In this document: positions 27,039 to 36,905 of the stretch, one piece after another
Position numbering within the stretch: position 1 is the first letter of the stretch
Layout: each line of letters opens with the position of its first letter
DNA from: Fredinandcohnia aciditolerans
GTDB lineage: Bacteria > Bacillota > Bacilli > Bacillales > Bacillaceae_L
Assembly (NCBI GenBank): GCA_003640645.1
Contig: QGHH01000005.1
Location: 62,001-126,000 of the forward strand
Length of the DNA stretch: 64,000 nt
Direction of reading: 5' to 3'
The notes under the pieces: generated by a model
What the model was told of the DNA's origin: nothing
What the model saw: only the letters and a program-made list of their open reading frames with translations
Database searches by the model: none
Program-made: the position numbers and the translations under genes

Positions 27039-27464
27039 ATGAAAAATAAACTTCTTGTGGTAATGGTTATCATATTAAGTACGATAACATTAGTCGGTAC
27101 CACTGCATTTGTCATTTTAACGAAGGTTGCAGCGGGTGAAGGTGAAAAGGAACCATCGATTGATCAGGTACTTAAGGCGACTGTAGAAATTCCAGAAATC
27201 ACAACAAAACTATTAAGTGATGATTATATCCGTATATCCTTTAATATTCAAACAGATGGAAAAAAAGGCAAAGAAGAATTGGAGAAGCGAGAGTTCCAAG
27301 TAAGCAACATCATTATTAAGGAACTTTCCAATATGACTTCTGAAGAATTTAAGGGTGAAGAAGGAATCGTGAAACTTGAAAATAGATTAAAGGACCGAAT
27401 AAATGAATTAATGCAAGATGGTACTGTCGTTAAAGTCTATGCGACATCCTTTCTTCCGCAGTAA
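27039..27464 (+). CDS. fliL: Flagellar basal body-associated protein FliL
   Basis: A 141-residue protein with one N-terminal membrane segment (about residues 5-27) and an extracytoplasmic FliL domain; the conserved end KDRINELMQDGTVVKVYATSFLPQ fits the family. It stabilises the stator at the basal body. RBS GGGGAGGATAGGG upstream. Confidence 0.95.
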   Translation: MKNKLLVVMVIILSTITLVGTTAFVILTKVAAGEGEKEPSIDQVLKATVEIPEITTKLLSDDYIRISFNIQTDGKKGKEELEKREFQVSNIIIKELSNMTSEEFKGEEGIVKLENRLKDRINELMQDGTVVKVYATSFLPQ

Positions 27465-27503
27465 CCAATTTAATTAAATGACCAAATGAGCGGAGGTGGA
27501 ACC

Positions 27504-28505
27504 TTGCCTAGTGAAATATTATCTCAAAGTGAAATAGATGCTTTACTTTCAGCCCTGTCAACTGGTGAAATGAATCCGGAAGAACTTAAAAAAGAAGAAA
27601 GTGAGCGCCGAGTTAGAGTTTATGATTTTAAGAGGGCACTTCGATTCTCGAAGGATCAGATTCGTAGTATCACCCGAATACATGAAAATTTTGCACGATT
27701 ATTAACAACCTATTTTTCAGCTCAACTTCGAACGTATGTACAAATCACAGTAGGAACAGCTGATCAGGTACCATATGAAGAATTCATACGTTCGATTCCT
27801 AAAATGACAATATTAAATGTGTTTGAAATGCCTCCACTAGAAGGGCGAGTTTTGCTAGAAGTAAACCCTAATATTGCCTATGCCATGCTCGATCGAGTAC
27901 TTGGAGGTAGAGGAACAGGAATAAATAAGATCGACAGTTTAACTGAAATAGAAACTAAAATTATGAGCAATATGTTCGAAAAAGCATTTGAACAAGCTAG
28001 GGAAGCATGGGCTAATTTAGTTGAAGTTGACCCATTTTTAACTGATTTTGAAGTAAATCCACAGTTCCTTCAAATGGTTTCTCCAAATGAAACGGTTGTT
28101 GTCATCTCACTTAATACTCAAATTGGTGAAACTAGTGGGATGATAAATATTTGTATTCCTCATGTGATTCTTGAGCCAATTATTCCTAAACTATCAGCGC
28201 ATTACTGGATGCAAACGGCTCCGAGAAAAGAACGGAATATAGAGGAACTGGCCACAATAAAAAGCAATCTTAAAGACACTAAACTACCAATTATAGCAGA
28301 ATTAGGTACAGCTAATATTGCGATCCAGGAGTTTTTATTATTAGATGTTGGCGATACAATCCAGCTTGACAAAATGATTGAACACCCAATTGATGTAAAA
28401 ATTGAAGGTATCCCGAAATTTCATGCGCAAGTTGGTAAGGTAAATAAGAAACAAGCCATTCAAATCCTAAATGAAATAAAAGAGGGGGGCAGTGAAGATG
28501 AATAA
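27504..28505 (+). CDS. fliM: Flagellar motor switch protein FliM
   Basis: A 333-residue C-ring protein. The N-terminal CheY-P-binding peptide is LSQSEIDALLSAL, the middle CheC-like domain includes YDFKRALRFSKDQIRSITRIHENFARLL and MSNMFEKAFEQA, and the C-terminal SpoA domain includes LPIIAELGTANIAIQEFLLLDVGDTI. The TTG at 27504 is favoured: GGAGG lies 7 bp upstream and the product matches the B. subtilis length. It overlaps fliY by 8 bp. Confidence 0.97.
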   Translation: MPSEILSQSEIDALLSALSTGEMNPEELKKEESERRVRVYDFKRALRFSKDQIRSITRIHENFARLLTTYFSAQLRTYVQITVGTADQVPYEEFIRSIPKMTILNVFEMPPLEGRVLLEVNPNIAYAMLDRVLGGRGTGINKIDSLTEIETKIMSNMFEKAFEQAREAWANLVEVDPFLTDFEVNPQFLQMVSPNETVVVISLNTQIGETSGMINICIPHVILEPIIPKLSAHYWMQTAPRKERNIEELATIKSNLKDTKLPIIAELGTANIAIQEFLLLDVGDTIQLDKMIEHPIDVKIEGIPKFHAQVGKVNKKQAIQILNEIKEGGSEDE

Positions 28506-29712
28506 TGGTAATATGCTATCTCAAGATGAAATTGATGCATTACTTAGAGGTACAGCTGACTTAGACAACGAACCGGTAGCAGACAAAAATAAACCCCTTA
28601 TCGAGGATTTTTTATCTTTAATTGAACAGGATGCACTCGGGGAAATCGGGAACATATCTTTCGGAAGTTCGGCAACGGCACTTTCTACACTACTCAATCA
28701 AAAGGTTGAAATTACTACTCCAAATGTAACGCTTATTCAAAGTTCTCAACTCGCGGATGAGTTTCCACACCCATGTGTAACGGTCTATGTAAACTATACG
28801 GCTGGTTTTACAGGAACAAATTTATTAGTCATTAAACAAAGTGATGCATCAATTATTGCTGATTTGATGCTTGGTGGAACCGGACTTGCAGCACCAACAA
28901 ACCTAGGAGAACTTCAATTAAGTGCTGTTCAAGAGGCGATGAATCAAATGATGGGTTCTGCTGCGACTTCAATGTCAACTGTATTTAGTAAGAAAATTGA
29001 TATTTCTCCACCTAGTATTGATATGCTTGACATGAGTAATAGCAATGGTGTAGAAAATCTTCAACTTGATGATATCTTAGTGAAAATATCATTTCGATTA
29101 AAAATTGGTGAACTAATTGATTCCACAATCATGCAGCTTGTGCCAGTTCAATTTGGAAAAGACCTTGTTGGAGAACTTCTCTCCCCACAGGCAGAGTTGG
29201 TAGCCCCAACAAAGGAACAATCGTCTCACTATGTTGACGAAGAGATGTTAATGCAGAATCAAAATATTACTAATCACAGTGAGGTAAAAAATCAATCTTA
29301 TCAAACGACTCAGCAGGTTCAACAACCTGAATATAATCAGCCTCTTTCAAACAGTGGCCCGCAACATCTAGGAGGATATCAGGTGAAACAACCTGAAATC
29401 CAACCTGCGGTTTTCTCTGAATTTGAATCGATCCATTTACAAGAATCTGAATCTAGAAACCTAAACATGTTACTCGATATTCCACTTCAAGTTACGGTCG
29501 AATTAGGTAGGACCAAACGGTCTATAAAAGAAATTCTTGAATTGTCTGCTGGTTCTATAATTGAGTTGGATAAACTTGCTGGAGAGCCGGTAGATGTTTT
29601 AGTAAATGGAAAACTTATCGCTCAAGGTGAGGTTGTTGTTATTGAAGAAAACTTTGGTGTAAGGATCACCGATATTATTAGCCAAAGTGATCGAATAAAA
29701 AAATTGAATTAA
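28498..29712 (+). CDS. fliY: Flagellar motor switch phosphatase FliY
   Basis: A 404-residue C-ring protein of Gram-positive bacteria. It has an N-terminal CheY-P-binding peptide (LSQDEIDALLRG), two CheC-type phosphatase motifs (DALGEIGNISFGSSATALS and LSAVQEAMNQMMGSAATSMS), a Gln-rich linker, and a C-terminal FliN domain (LLDIPLQVTVELGRTKRSIKEILEL). It dephosphorylates CheY-P at the switch. The ATG at 28498 is preferred over the GTG at 28492 on distance from GAGGGGGG. Confidence 0.96.
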   Translation: MNNGNMLSQDEIDALLRGTADLDNEPVADKNKPLIEDFLSLIEQDALGEIGNISFGSSATALSTLLNQKVEITTPNVTLIQSSQLADEFPHPCVTVYVNYTAGFTGTNLLVIKQSDASIIADLMLGGTGLAAPTNLGELQLSAVQEAMNQMMGSAATSMSTVFSKKIDISPPSIDMLDMSNSNGVENLQLDDILVKISFRLKIGELIDSTIMQLVPVQFGKDLVGELLSPQAELVAPTKEQSSHYVDEEMLMQNQNITNHSEVKNQSYQTTQQVQQPEYNQPLSNSGPQHLGGYQVKQPEIQPAVFSEFESIHLQESESRNLNMLLDIPLQVTVELGRTKRSIKEILELSAGSIIELDKLAGEPVDVLVNGKLIAQGEVVVIEENFGVRITDIISQSDRIKKLN

Positions 29713-29730
29713 TAGTAGGGGGCTATTCTA

Positions 29731-30093
29731 ATGGCAAACAGAATTCTTATTGTAGATGATGCAGCATTTATGAGAATGATGATTAAGGACATCCTAACTA
29801 AAAATGGATACGAAGTCGTAGCAGAAGCAGCTGATGGGGCACAAGCTGTTGAAAAATATCAAGAAACCCAACCAGACCTAGTTACAATGGATATTACTAT
29901 GCCAGAAATGGATGGAATTACAGCACTAAAAGAAATTAAAAAAATAAATCCAAATGCAAAAGTTATTATGTGTTCGGCTATGGGTCAACAAGCCATGGTT
30001 ATTGATGCCATTCAAGCGGGTGCGAAGGATTTTATTGTAAAGCCATTTCAAGCAGACCGTGTGATTGAAGCAATCAGCAAAACGCTAAGTTAA
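29731..30093 (+). CDS. cheY: Chemotaxis response regulator CheY
   Basis: A 120-residue single receiver domain. The acidic pocket is Asp9-Asp10 (ILIVDDAAFMR), the phospho-acceptor is Asp54 (LVTMDITMPEMDG), with the Thr/Ser switch region MCSAMGQQ and the conserved Lys in DFIVKPFQ. In Bacillus CheY-P promotes counter-clockwise rotation. It sits between its phosphatase fliY and fliZ. Confidence 0.98.
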   Translation: MANRILIVDDAAFMRMMIKDILTKNGYEVVAEAADGAQAVEKYQETQPDLVTMDITMPEMDGITALKEIKKINPNAKVIMCSAMGQQAMVIDAIQAGAKDFIVKPFQADRVIEAISKTLS

Positions 30094-30167
30094 CAATAAC
30101 TAACCGAATAATGTAGTACCTAGGTCGAGTCTTGTAATTCTATTTATTCAGGAGAGTGGCAACAAAA

Positions 30168-30815
30168 TTGAAATATATTAAAAAAGTTATTCTTGCACTT
30201 ATCTTCTTTCATGCCTTGCTTGTCACTTTTCCTGTTCAGGCTGAAGAAGGTCATATTGATAGAAGTGTAAGTGATGTACTTGAAAATCAAGAAAAACAAG
30301 TAGATAAAGATCAGGAAACGGACGCTATTGATAACGTAGAACCTGCCAGTGAACTAACAGCAGGCGATTTTATTAAAATGATCTTTACAACTTTTTTTGT
30401 CATTGCACTCATTTACTTATTATTAAAATTTGTCAATAAAAGAAATCGTATGTTTAATCAGCATAGATTCATTGAAAATCTAGGTGGAACAAGTTTAGGT
30501 ACAAACCGATCCATTCAGATTGTGAAGGTTGGGGAGCGGATTTTAGTAGTGGGTGTTGGAGATACCGTTCAGCTTCTTAAAGAAATCGAAGACACGGATG
30601 AAATTAATGAAATTTTGGAACAGCATAATACATCATTGGATTCCATGATTCAGCCTAGAGATCTCCTTAACAGGATGATTCAAAAAAGAAAAGAAGTCAA
30701 AGATGGGGACCAAGGACATTTTTCCTCGTTGTTACAAAAGCAACTATCAGAATTAAAACAAGGGAGAAAGAAGATTGTCGAGCAACTTGAAAATAAGGAG
30801 TCTAGTAAAGAATGA
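30168..30815 (+). CDS. fliZ: Flagellar biosynthetic protein FliZ/FliO
   Basis: A 215-residue protein with a signal-like N-terminal segment (about residues 4-25, IKKVILALIFFHALLVTFPVQA), a second membrane segment (about 63-83, IFTTFFVIALIYLLLKF), and the cytoplasmic FliO domain (NRSIQIVKVGERILVVGVGDTVQLLKEI). It helps assemble the FliPQR export gate. The TTG at 30168 is 11 bp from GGAGAG; the GTG at 30156 overlaps that site. B. subtilis calls this gene fliZ; the family name is FliO. Confidence 0.9.
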   Translation: MKYIKKVILALIFFHALLVTFPVQAEEGHIDRSVSDVLENQEKQVDKDQETDAIDNVEPASELTAGDFIKMIFTTFFVIALIYLLLKFVNKRNRMFNQHRFIENLGGTSLGTNRSIQIVKVGERILVVGVGDTVQLLKEIEDTDEINEILEQHNTSLDSMIQPRDLLNRMIQKRKEVKDGDQGHFSSLLQKQLSELKQGRKKIVEQLENKESSKE

Positions 30816-31477
30816 ATGAATTTATGGAGTTTTTTAATACTAGTGCCCCCGAAAATGTGTCGACATCAGTTAAACTTCTACTTCTATTGACTGTTCTTTC
30901 ACTAGGTCCTAGTATTTTGATCTTAATGACGAGTTTCACTAGGATAATTGTTGTGTTGTCATTTGTTCGAACTTCACTTGGGACACAACAAATGCCTCCA
31001 AATCAGGTACTGATTGGTCTGGCATTGTTTTTAACTTTTTTTGTGATGGCGCCGACATTAAGTGAGGTCAATGAACAAGCCTTAACCCCTTTGTTTAATG
31101 AGGACATTAATTTAGAGGAAGCCTATAATCGTGCCTCTTTACCGTTCAAGGAATTTATGAGTGTACATACCCGGCAGAAGGATTTGGAGTTATTTTTAAA
31201 TTACTCAGGAGCTGATAGGCCGGAAACGATTGAGGATATTCCCCTAACTGCTTTGGTACCGGCTTTTGCGATAAGTGAGCTTAAAACAGCGTTCCAAATT
31301 GGTTTTATGATTTTTATTCCGTTTCTTGTGATTGATATGGTTGTTGCAAGTATCCTTATGTCTATGGGGATGATGATGCTTCCGCCAGTAATGATTTCTT
31401 TGCCGTTTAAAATACTATTATTTGTCCTAGTGGACGGATGGTATTTAATTGTTAAATCCTTATTACAGACCTTCTAA
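30812..31477 (+). CDS. fliP: Flagellar export gate protein FliP
   Basis: A 221-residue membrane protein, the same length as in B. subtilis. Characteristic segments are LGPSILILMTSFTRIIVVLSFVRTSLGTQQMPPNQVLIGLALFLTF (given in short: TSFTRI and QMPPNQV), LVPAFAISELKTAFQIGF and MGMMMLPPVMISLPFKI. It forms the core pentamer of the export channel. Overlaps fliZ by 4 bp (ATGA). No cleavable signal peptide is obvious, unlike the E. coli protein. Confidence 0.97.
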   Translation: MNEFMEFFNTSAPENVSTSVKLLLLLTVLSLGPSILILMTSFTRIIVVLSFVRTSLGTQQMPPNQVLIGLALFLTFFVMAPTLSEVNEQALTPLFNEDINLEEAYNRASLPFKEFMSVHTRQKDLELFLNYSGADRPETIEDIPLTALVPAFAISELKTAFQIGFMIFIPFLVIDMVVASILMSMGMMMLPPVMISLPFKILLFVLVDGWYLIVKSLLQTF

Positions 31478-31492
31478 GAGTGGGTGAACAGT

Positions 31493-31762
31493 TTGAGTCC
31501 TGAAGCAGTTATTTCATTAGCAGAAAAAGGTGTATATACGACTTTAATGATTTGTGGTCCACTTTTATTAGTAGCTTTAGTTGTTGGGTTGATTGTTAGT
31601 GTGTTCCAGGCCACAACACAAATTCAGGAGCAAACCCTCGCATTTATCCCTAAAATTATTGCCGTGCTAGTCGGGTTGGTATTTTTTGGACCGTGGATGC
31701 TTTCAAAGATGATCGCATATACGCATGATATTTTTAGTAATTTAACAAGATTTGTAGGTTAA
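31493..31762 (+). CDS. fliQ: Flagellar export gate protein FliQ
   Basis: An 89-residue protein with two membrane helices and the motif VGLIVSVFQATTQIQEQTL between them, then FIPKIIAVLVGLVFFGPWML. It joins FliP and FliR in the export gate. The TTG at 31493 gives the normal length and follows GTGGGTGA; a GTG at 31484 is an alternative. Confidence 0.96.
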   Translation: MSPEAVISLAEKGVYTTLMICGPLLLVALVVGLIVSVFQATTQIQEQTLAFIPKIIAVLVGLVFFGPWMLSKMIAYTHDIFSNLTRFVG

Positions 31763-31765
31763 AAA

Positions 31766-32542
31766 ATGACAGAGATATATACCTATTTTCCTGCCTTTTT
31801 ACTTGTACTAGTGAGGGTAACGAGTTTTTTTGTAACGATGCCTTTGTTTTCATATCGGACTTTGCCGGCATCACATCGAATCGGAATTGCTTTCTTTATT
31901 GCATGGGTTATGTTCCTATCTATGGAAAAACCAATTCTCCAGATTGATGGCTATTTTATCATGTTAATTCTCAAAGAGGCTATGGTGGGTCTCTTAATTG
32001 GGTTAACAGCTTATATGATTTTCGCTGCGATTCAAATTGCAGGAGGCTTTATCGATTTTCAGATGGGGTTTGCCATCGCTAATGTTATTGATCCACATAC
32101 GGGCGCGCAAAGTCCATTGATGGGACAATATTTATATACGTTTGCACTCCTCTTTTTATTGGCAATTAATGGCCATCATTTATTGTTGGATGGAATTTTT
32201 TATAGCTATGAATTTATCCCAATGGAACAACCAACTCTCCCATTTGGTGATGAAAATATAGTCGAATTTGTTATTAAAGCTTTCGGAACAATGTTTATAA
32301 TAGCATTTCAAATGTCAATGCCAGTCGTTGGTGCCTTATTTTTAGTAGATATTGCTCTAGGTATAGTGGCGAGAACAGTCCCACAATTAAACGTATTTGT
32401 TGTAGGTCTTCCATTAAAAATCGGGGTTAGTTTTGTTGTATTATTTATCGCGATGACGATGATTTTTATGCTCGTTGGAAACCTGGTAGACAATATGTTA
32501 TTTACGATGCGAGGTTTAATGGAACTATTAGGAGGAAGCTAG
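31766..32542 (+). CDS. fliR: Flagellar export gate protein FliR
   Basis: A 258-residue protein with about six hydrophobic segments and the FliR hallmarks LVRVTSFFVTMPLFS, GGFIDFQMGFAIANVIDP and LNVFVVGLPLKIGVSF. It completes the FliP5Q4R1 gate. It starts three bases after fliQ with only a weak binding site (TAGGTT), so it is probably coupled to fliQ. Confidence 0.96.
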   Translation: MTEIYTYFPAFLLVLVRVTSFFVTMPLFSYRTLPASHRIGIAFFIAWVMFLSMEKPILQIDGYFIMLILKEAMVGLLIGLTAYMIFAAIQIAGGFIDFQMGFAIANVIDPHTGAQSPLMGQYLYTFALLFLLAINGHHLLLDGIFYSYEFIPMEQPTLPFGDENIVEFVIKAFGTMFIIAFQMSMPVVGALFLVDIALGIVARTVPQLNVFVVGLPLKIGVSFVVLFIAMTMIFMLVGNLVDNMLFTMRGLMELLGGS

Positions 32543-33625
32543 ATGTATTTTGTTCGTCTTGATCTGCAATTTTTTGCAGGTGAAAAAACTGAAAAAGCCA
32601 CTCCTAAAAAACGTCAAGAAACAAGAAAAAAGGGTCAAGTTGCAAAGAGTGCAGATATTAACACCGCACTACTGCTAATTTCGATCTTTTTTACACTGCT
32701 TGTTTTTGGTGGTTTCATTTTAGATCGTATATTAACCTTTTTAAATCATTCTTTTAGCCATTATTTATTGATTTCTCCGACTGAACAAAATGTTCAGGAA
32801 ATTTTTATTGAACTATCTTTAGAGGCCGCAATTATATTAGCACCGATTATGATAATTGCCCTTATCGTTGGAATTGCAGCAAACCTTATGCAGGTTGGTT
32901 TTTTATTTTCAACAGAAGCGATTCAAATGAAGTTAAATAAGCTTGATCCGATTCAAGGATTTAAACGAATTTATTCGATACGTGCGCTCGTTGAGATGCT
33001 TAAATCAATTTTAAAAATCGTGATCGTAGGTGGCGTTACGATTTCGATTCTTTGGTTCCGTTTGGAAGATATTTTGTCCTTGTCACAGAAAACCGTTGGA
33101 GCAGCACTAGTTGTTCTTGCCAAACTAACAGTCCAGATGGGGTTATTTGCAGGAGGAGCACTTTTATTCTTATCGTTCTTAGACTATCTTTATCAACGTT
33201 TTGATTATGAAAAAAACATAAGGATGTCTAAGCAGGATATTAAAGATGAATATAAGAAGACAGAAGGAGACCCTCTGATTAAATCAAAAATAAAGCAAAA
33301 ACAACGTGAAATGGCTATGAGTCGAATGATGCAAGAAGTGCCAAATGCAGATGTCATTATTACAAACCCAACTCATTATGCAATTGCTTTAAAATATGAT
33401 GAATCCAAAATGGATGCTCCGTTTGTAGTTGCAAAGGGGGTAGACTTTGTTGCTGGGCGAATTAAGGAAATTGCAAAAGAGCATGAAATCACGACCATCG
33501 AAAACCGTCCTCTCGCTAGAGCCCTCTATGCAGGGACAAATATTGGGGATGCGATACCAGAAGAGTATTTTAAAGCGGTAGCGGAAATTCTTGCTTATGT
33601 ATACCGATTGAAAGAAAAGATATAA
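32543..33625 (+). CDS. flhB: Flagellar export switch protein FlhB
   Basis: A 360-residue protein with four membrane segments in the first 215 residues (after EKTEKATPKKRQETRKKGQ) and a cytoplasmic C domain with the self-cleaving NPTH motif at residues 275-278. Cleavage allows the change from rod/hook to filament substrates on a FliK signal. Compare the small paralogue at 6749-7039, which lacks membrane part and motif. RBS TAGGAGGAAG lies in the end of fliR. Confidence 0.97.
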   Translation: MYFVRLDLQFFAGEKTEKATPKKRQETRKKGQVAKSADINTALLLISIFFTLLVFGGFILDRILTFLNHSFSHYLLISPTEQNVQEIFIELSLEAAIILAPIMIIALIVGIAANLMQVGFLFSTEAIQMKLNKLDPIQGFKRIYSIRALVEMLKSILKIVIVGGVTISILWFRLEDILSLSQKTVGAALVVLAKLTVQMGLFAGGALLFLSFLDYLYQRFDYEKNIRMSKQDIKDEYKKTEGDPLIKSKIKQKQREMAMSRMMQEVPNADVIITNPTHYAIALKYDESKMDAPFVVAKGVDFVAGRIKEIAKEHEITTIENRPLARALYAGTNIGDAIPEEYFKAVAEILAYVYRLKEKI

Positions 33626-33693
33626 ACGATTTTTAAGAGATTTTTACTAATTCCTCATCACTTATGTGTTTTTGACTTAAAGGAGAGAAAACA

Positions 33694-35730
33694 ATGCGAG
33701 CAAGAGATTTATCAGTTTTATTAAGTGTAATCTTAATAGTTGCGATGCTTATTATTCCATTTCCAGCTTGGATGCTTAGCATATTAATTATTGTAAATAT
33801 TTCTCTTGCATTGTTAGTTCTTTTAACTTCTATGAATATGCAGGAACCACTTCAATTTTCAATCTTCCCTTCTTTACTACTTCTATTAACTTTATTTAGA
33901 TTAGGGTTAAACGTTTCTACAACTAGATCTATTCTCGCTACAGGGGATGCAGGTGGTGTTGTGCACACCTTTGGTACCTTCGTTGTTGGTGGGAATGTGG
34001 TTGTCGGATTTGTTGTCTTTTTAATCCTTGTTATTATTCAATTTATTGTAATTACAAAAGGTTCTGAACGTGTTTCTGAGGTTGCTGCGCGTTTTACATT
34101 AGATGCAATGCCAGGGAAACAAATGAGTATCGATGCTGATTTAAATGCTGGTATGATTTCTGATACTGAGGCTCGTGAGCGCCGTGATAAAGTGAGTAGA
34201 GAAGCTGATTTTTACGGGGCAATGGACGGGGCAAGTAAGTTCGTAAAGGGAGATGCAATAGCTGGTATTATTATCGTTCTTATCAACTTAATTTTTGGAT
34301 TTATCATCGGAATGACACAACATGGCTTGGGTTTCCAAGAGGCACTTTCTAAATTCACCCTGTTAACTGTAGGGGATGGAATTGTCAGCCAGATTCCTGC
34401 ATTATTAATTTCAACAGCCACAGGGATTGTGGTTACTCGTGCTGCATCTGAAGGAAATTTAGGGACAGATATTACAAAGCAATTATTTGCTTTTCCAAAG
34501 ATGCTATATGTGACTGCAGGAACGATTTTCCTTTTAGGATTGTTTACCCCAATCCATGATTTTTTAACAATTTCAATATCAAGTTGTTTAGCAATTGGCG
34601 CCTATATGATTTCTAAAAGTAAGGATCAGCAGACTCAATTAGAGCCTGACACTGAAGAAGAAGTACAAGTAGAGGACTTAAAAAGTCCAGAAAGCGTCGT
34701 GAGTCTGTTAAATGTTGACCCAATTGAGTTTGAGTTCGGTTATGGATTGATACCATTGGCTGATACAAACCAAGGTGGAGATATACTGGACAGAATTGTG
34801 ATGATCCGTAGACAATTGGCGATTGAATTGGGGTTAGTTATCCCGGTAGTTAGAATTAGGGATAATATTCAATTACAGCCAAATGAATATCGGCTGAAAA
34901 TTAAAGGGAGTGAAATGGCAAAAGGAGAACTTTTACTGGATCACTTCTTAGCAATGAGCCCAGGTTATGAGGATGATTCGATTGAAGGAATCGATACGAT
35001 AGAGCCTTCTTTTGGATTAGCAGCAAAATGGATAACTGAGGATATGAAAGACCAGGCAGAAATGCTAGGGTATACGGTCGTTGACCCTCTATCTGTTGTG
35101 TCAACACATATCACTGAAGTTATTCGAAGGAATTCCCATGAATTACTGGGAAGACAAGAGACAAAGCAACTGATTGATCATCTAAAAGAATCATACCCAA
35201 TTTTAGTAGAAGAGGTCACACCAAATCCACTAGCTGTAGGAGATGTACAAAAGGTTTTAGCTAAATTACTTAAAGAAAATGTGTCAATTCGAAATCTGCC
35301 TATTATCTTTGAAACACTCGCAGATTTTGGACGAATGACAACTGATACGGATTTATTAACGGAATACGTGAGACAATCACTAGCCAGACAAATAACTAAT
35401 CAACACATTGTTCAAGGTGAAACAATGAAAGTTGTAACTTTATCAGGAAGAGTTGAAAAGTTTGTCGCTGATGGTGTTCAACAAACAGAACATGGGAACT
35501 ATCTGTCAATTGATCCAAATGTGTCACAATCCATTATTGAAGCGATAGCGAAACAAATTGAAAGTGTTAGTATACAAGAACAATCTCCGATTTTACTATG
35601 TTCTCCTGCGGTCAGAATGTATGTGAGACAATTAATTGAACGATATTTTCCACAAGTCCCTGTACTTTCTTATAACGAGCTTGAGGCAAATGTTGAAGTT
35701 CAAAGTGTTGGGGTGGTGAATATAGATTGA
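33694..35730 (+). CDS. flhA: Flagellar export protein FlhA
   Basis: A 678-residue protein. The N-terminal half has about eight membrane segments and the family motif in the loop RFTLDAMPGKQMSIDADLNAG; the cytoplasmic half forms the docking ring for chaperone-substrate complexes. It conducts protons during export. A good RBS, AAAGGAGAG, precedes the ATG. Its last codon overlaps the flhF start. Confidence 0.97.
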   Translation: MRARDLSVLLSVILIVAMLIIPFPAWMLSILIIVNISLALLVLLTSMNMQEPLQFSIFPSLLLLLTLFRLGLNVSTTRSILATGDAGGVVHTFGTFVVGGNVVVGFVVFLILVIIQFIVITKGSERVSEVAARFTLDAMPGKQMSIDADLNAGMISDTEARERRDKVSREADFYGAMDGASKFVKGDAIAGIIIVLINLIFGFIIGMTQHGLGFQEALSKFTLLTVGDGIVSQIPALLISTATGIVVTRAASEGNLGTDITKQLFAFPKMLYVTAGTIFLLGLFTPIHDFLTISISSCLAIGAYMISKSKDQQTQLEPDTEEEVQVEDLKSPESVVSLLNVDPIEFEFGYGLIPLADTNQGGDILDRIVMIRRQLAIELGLVIPVVRIRDNIQLQPNEYRLKIKGSEMAKGELLLDHFLAMSPGYEDDSIEGIDTIEPSFGLAAKWITEDMKDQAEMLGYTVVDPLSVVSTHITEVIRRNSHELLGRQETKQLIDHLKESYPILVEEVTPNPLAVGDVQKVLAKLLKENVSIRNLPIIFETLADFGRMTTDTDLLTEYVRQSLARQITNQHIVQGETMKVVTLSGRVEKFVADGVQQTEHGNYLSIDPNVSQSIIEAIAKQIESVSIQEQSPILLCSPAVRMYVRQLIERYFPQVPVLSYNELEANVEVQSVGVVNID

Positions 35731-36905
35731 AGGTAAAAAAATATATTGCTACTTCTATGCCAGAAGCAATGAAAATGATTCGTGCTGAATTAGGTAGTGA
35801 AGCGGTTATCTTAAACTCTAAGGTTGTTCAAACGAAAGGGTTTTTCGGCCTTTTTCGAAAAAAGAATTTTGAAGTGATAGCAGCTATTGATTCTCAAGTC
35901 CCTAAGACTCAAACAATGAAACCGAAAGAAAAAAATAAAAAACCAACGGTTATCGATATAAAATCTGAACCAATCCCAATTAAACAAGAGGTTGCCAAAC
36001 CTGTAAATACACAACTGGTAAAGGATCGATCAGAGTCGACACCAGATCTTGTTAAAGAAATGAAAGAACTTAGAGTCGCGATAAAAGCAATATCTGTTGA
36101 TAGTAGTCCTTATCCAGCACCCTTACAGGAAATAAATCAACTACTGGTTCATCAAGAAATAAATCCATCCATACGAAAAGAAATTATGGCTACTTTAATG
36201 GAGAAGTGGTATTTGAAAACAGAAAAAGCATCATTTGAAGAAGTCAAGGGATGGACGAAGGAATGTTTGGCTTCCATCATTTCCGGAGTTGAATACGGTG
36301 GCTTAACTTTTCAAAAAAAATATATTAATGTTGTTGGTCCAACAGGTGTTGGAAAAACAACGACCATTGCTAAAATTGCAGCGGATAGCATGTTGAAGGA
36401 CAAAAAGAAAATTGCCTTCATTACAACGGATACATTTCGAATTGCTGCGATTGAGCAACTGAAAACATATGCAAAAATCCTTAGTGCTCCTGTTGAGGTT
36501 TGTTATTCTTTTGATGATTTTAAAAAAGCAAAGGAAGCCTTTAAGGATTATGATGTTATATTCATTGATACTGCAGGCAGGAACTTCCGGAATGAAAAAT
36601 ATATTGATGATTTGAATAATTTAATCCATTTTTCAAATGATATGGAAACATTTTTAGTGCTTTCACTAACATCCAAAATGAGCGACATGAAAGTAATTTA
36701 TGAACAGTTTTCCAAAATTGCAATATCCAAATTTATATTTACAAAAGTGGATGAAACGGCAAACTATGGAGCGATGGTGAATTTAATTGCTGATTCTGGT
36801 ATCGGTGTCGCATATCTAACGAATGGTCAAAATGTGCCAGATGACATTGTCGTGGCTACGCCAACTCAAATAACTAATACTATCCTTGGAGTCGATGAAT
36901 CATGA
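35727..36905 (+). CDS. flhF: Flagellar placement GTPase FlhF
   Basis: A 392-residue SRP-type GTPase. A poorly conserved basic N domain is followed by the NG domain with [15 protein letters not shown] (P-loop near residue 204), ITTDTFRIAAIEQL, FIDTAGRN and the specificity motif TKVDETANYG. It helps determine flagellum number and position with FlhG. TTG start overlapping the flhA stop, after GGGGTGGTG. Confidence 0.96.
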   Translation: MKVKKYIATSMPEAMKMIRAELGSEAVILNSKVVQTKGFFGLFRKKNFEVIAAIDSQVPKTQTMKPKEKNKKPTVIDIKSEPIPIKQEVAKPVNTQLVKDRSESTPDLVKEMKELRVAIKAISVDSSPYPAPLQEINQLLVHQEINPSIRKEIMATLMEKWYLKTEKASFEEVKGWTKECLASIISGVEYGGLTFQKKYINVVGPTGVGKTTTIAKIAADSMLKDKKKIAFITTDTFRIAAIEQLKTYAKILSAPVEVCYSFDDFKKAKEAFKDYDVIFIDTAGRNFRNEKYIDDLNNLIHFSNDMETFLVLSLTSKMSDMKVIYEQFSKIAISKFIFTKVDETANYGAMVNLIADSGIGVAYLTNGQNVPDDIVVATPTQITNTILGVDES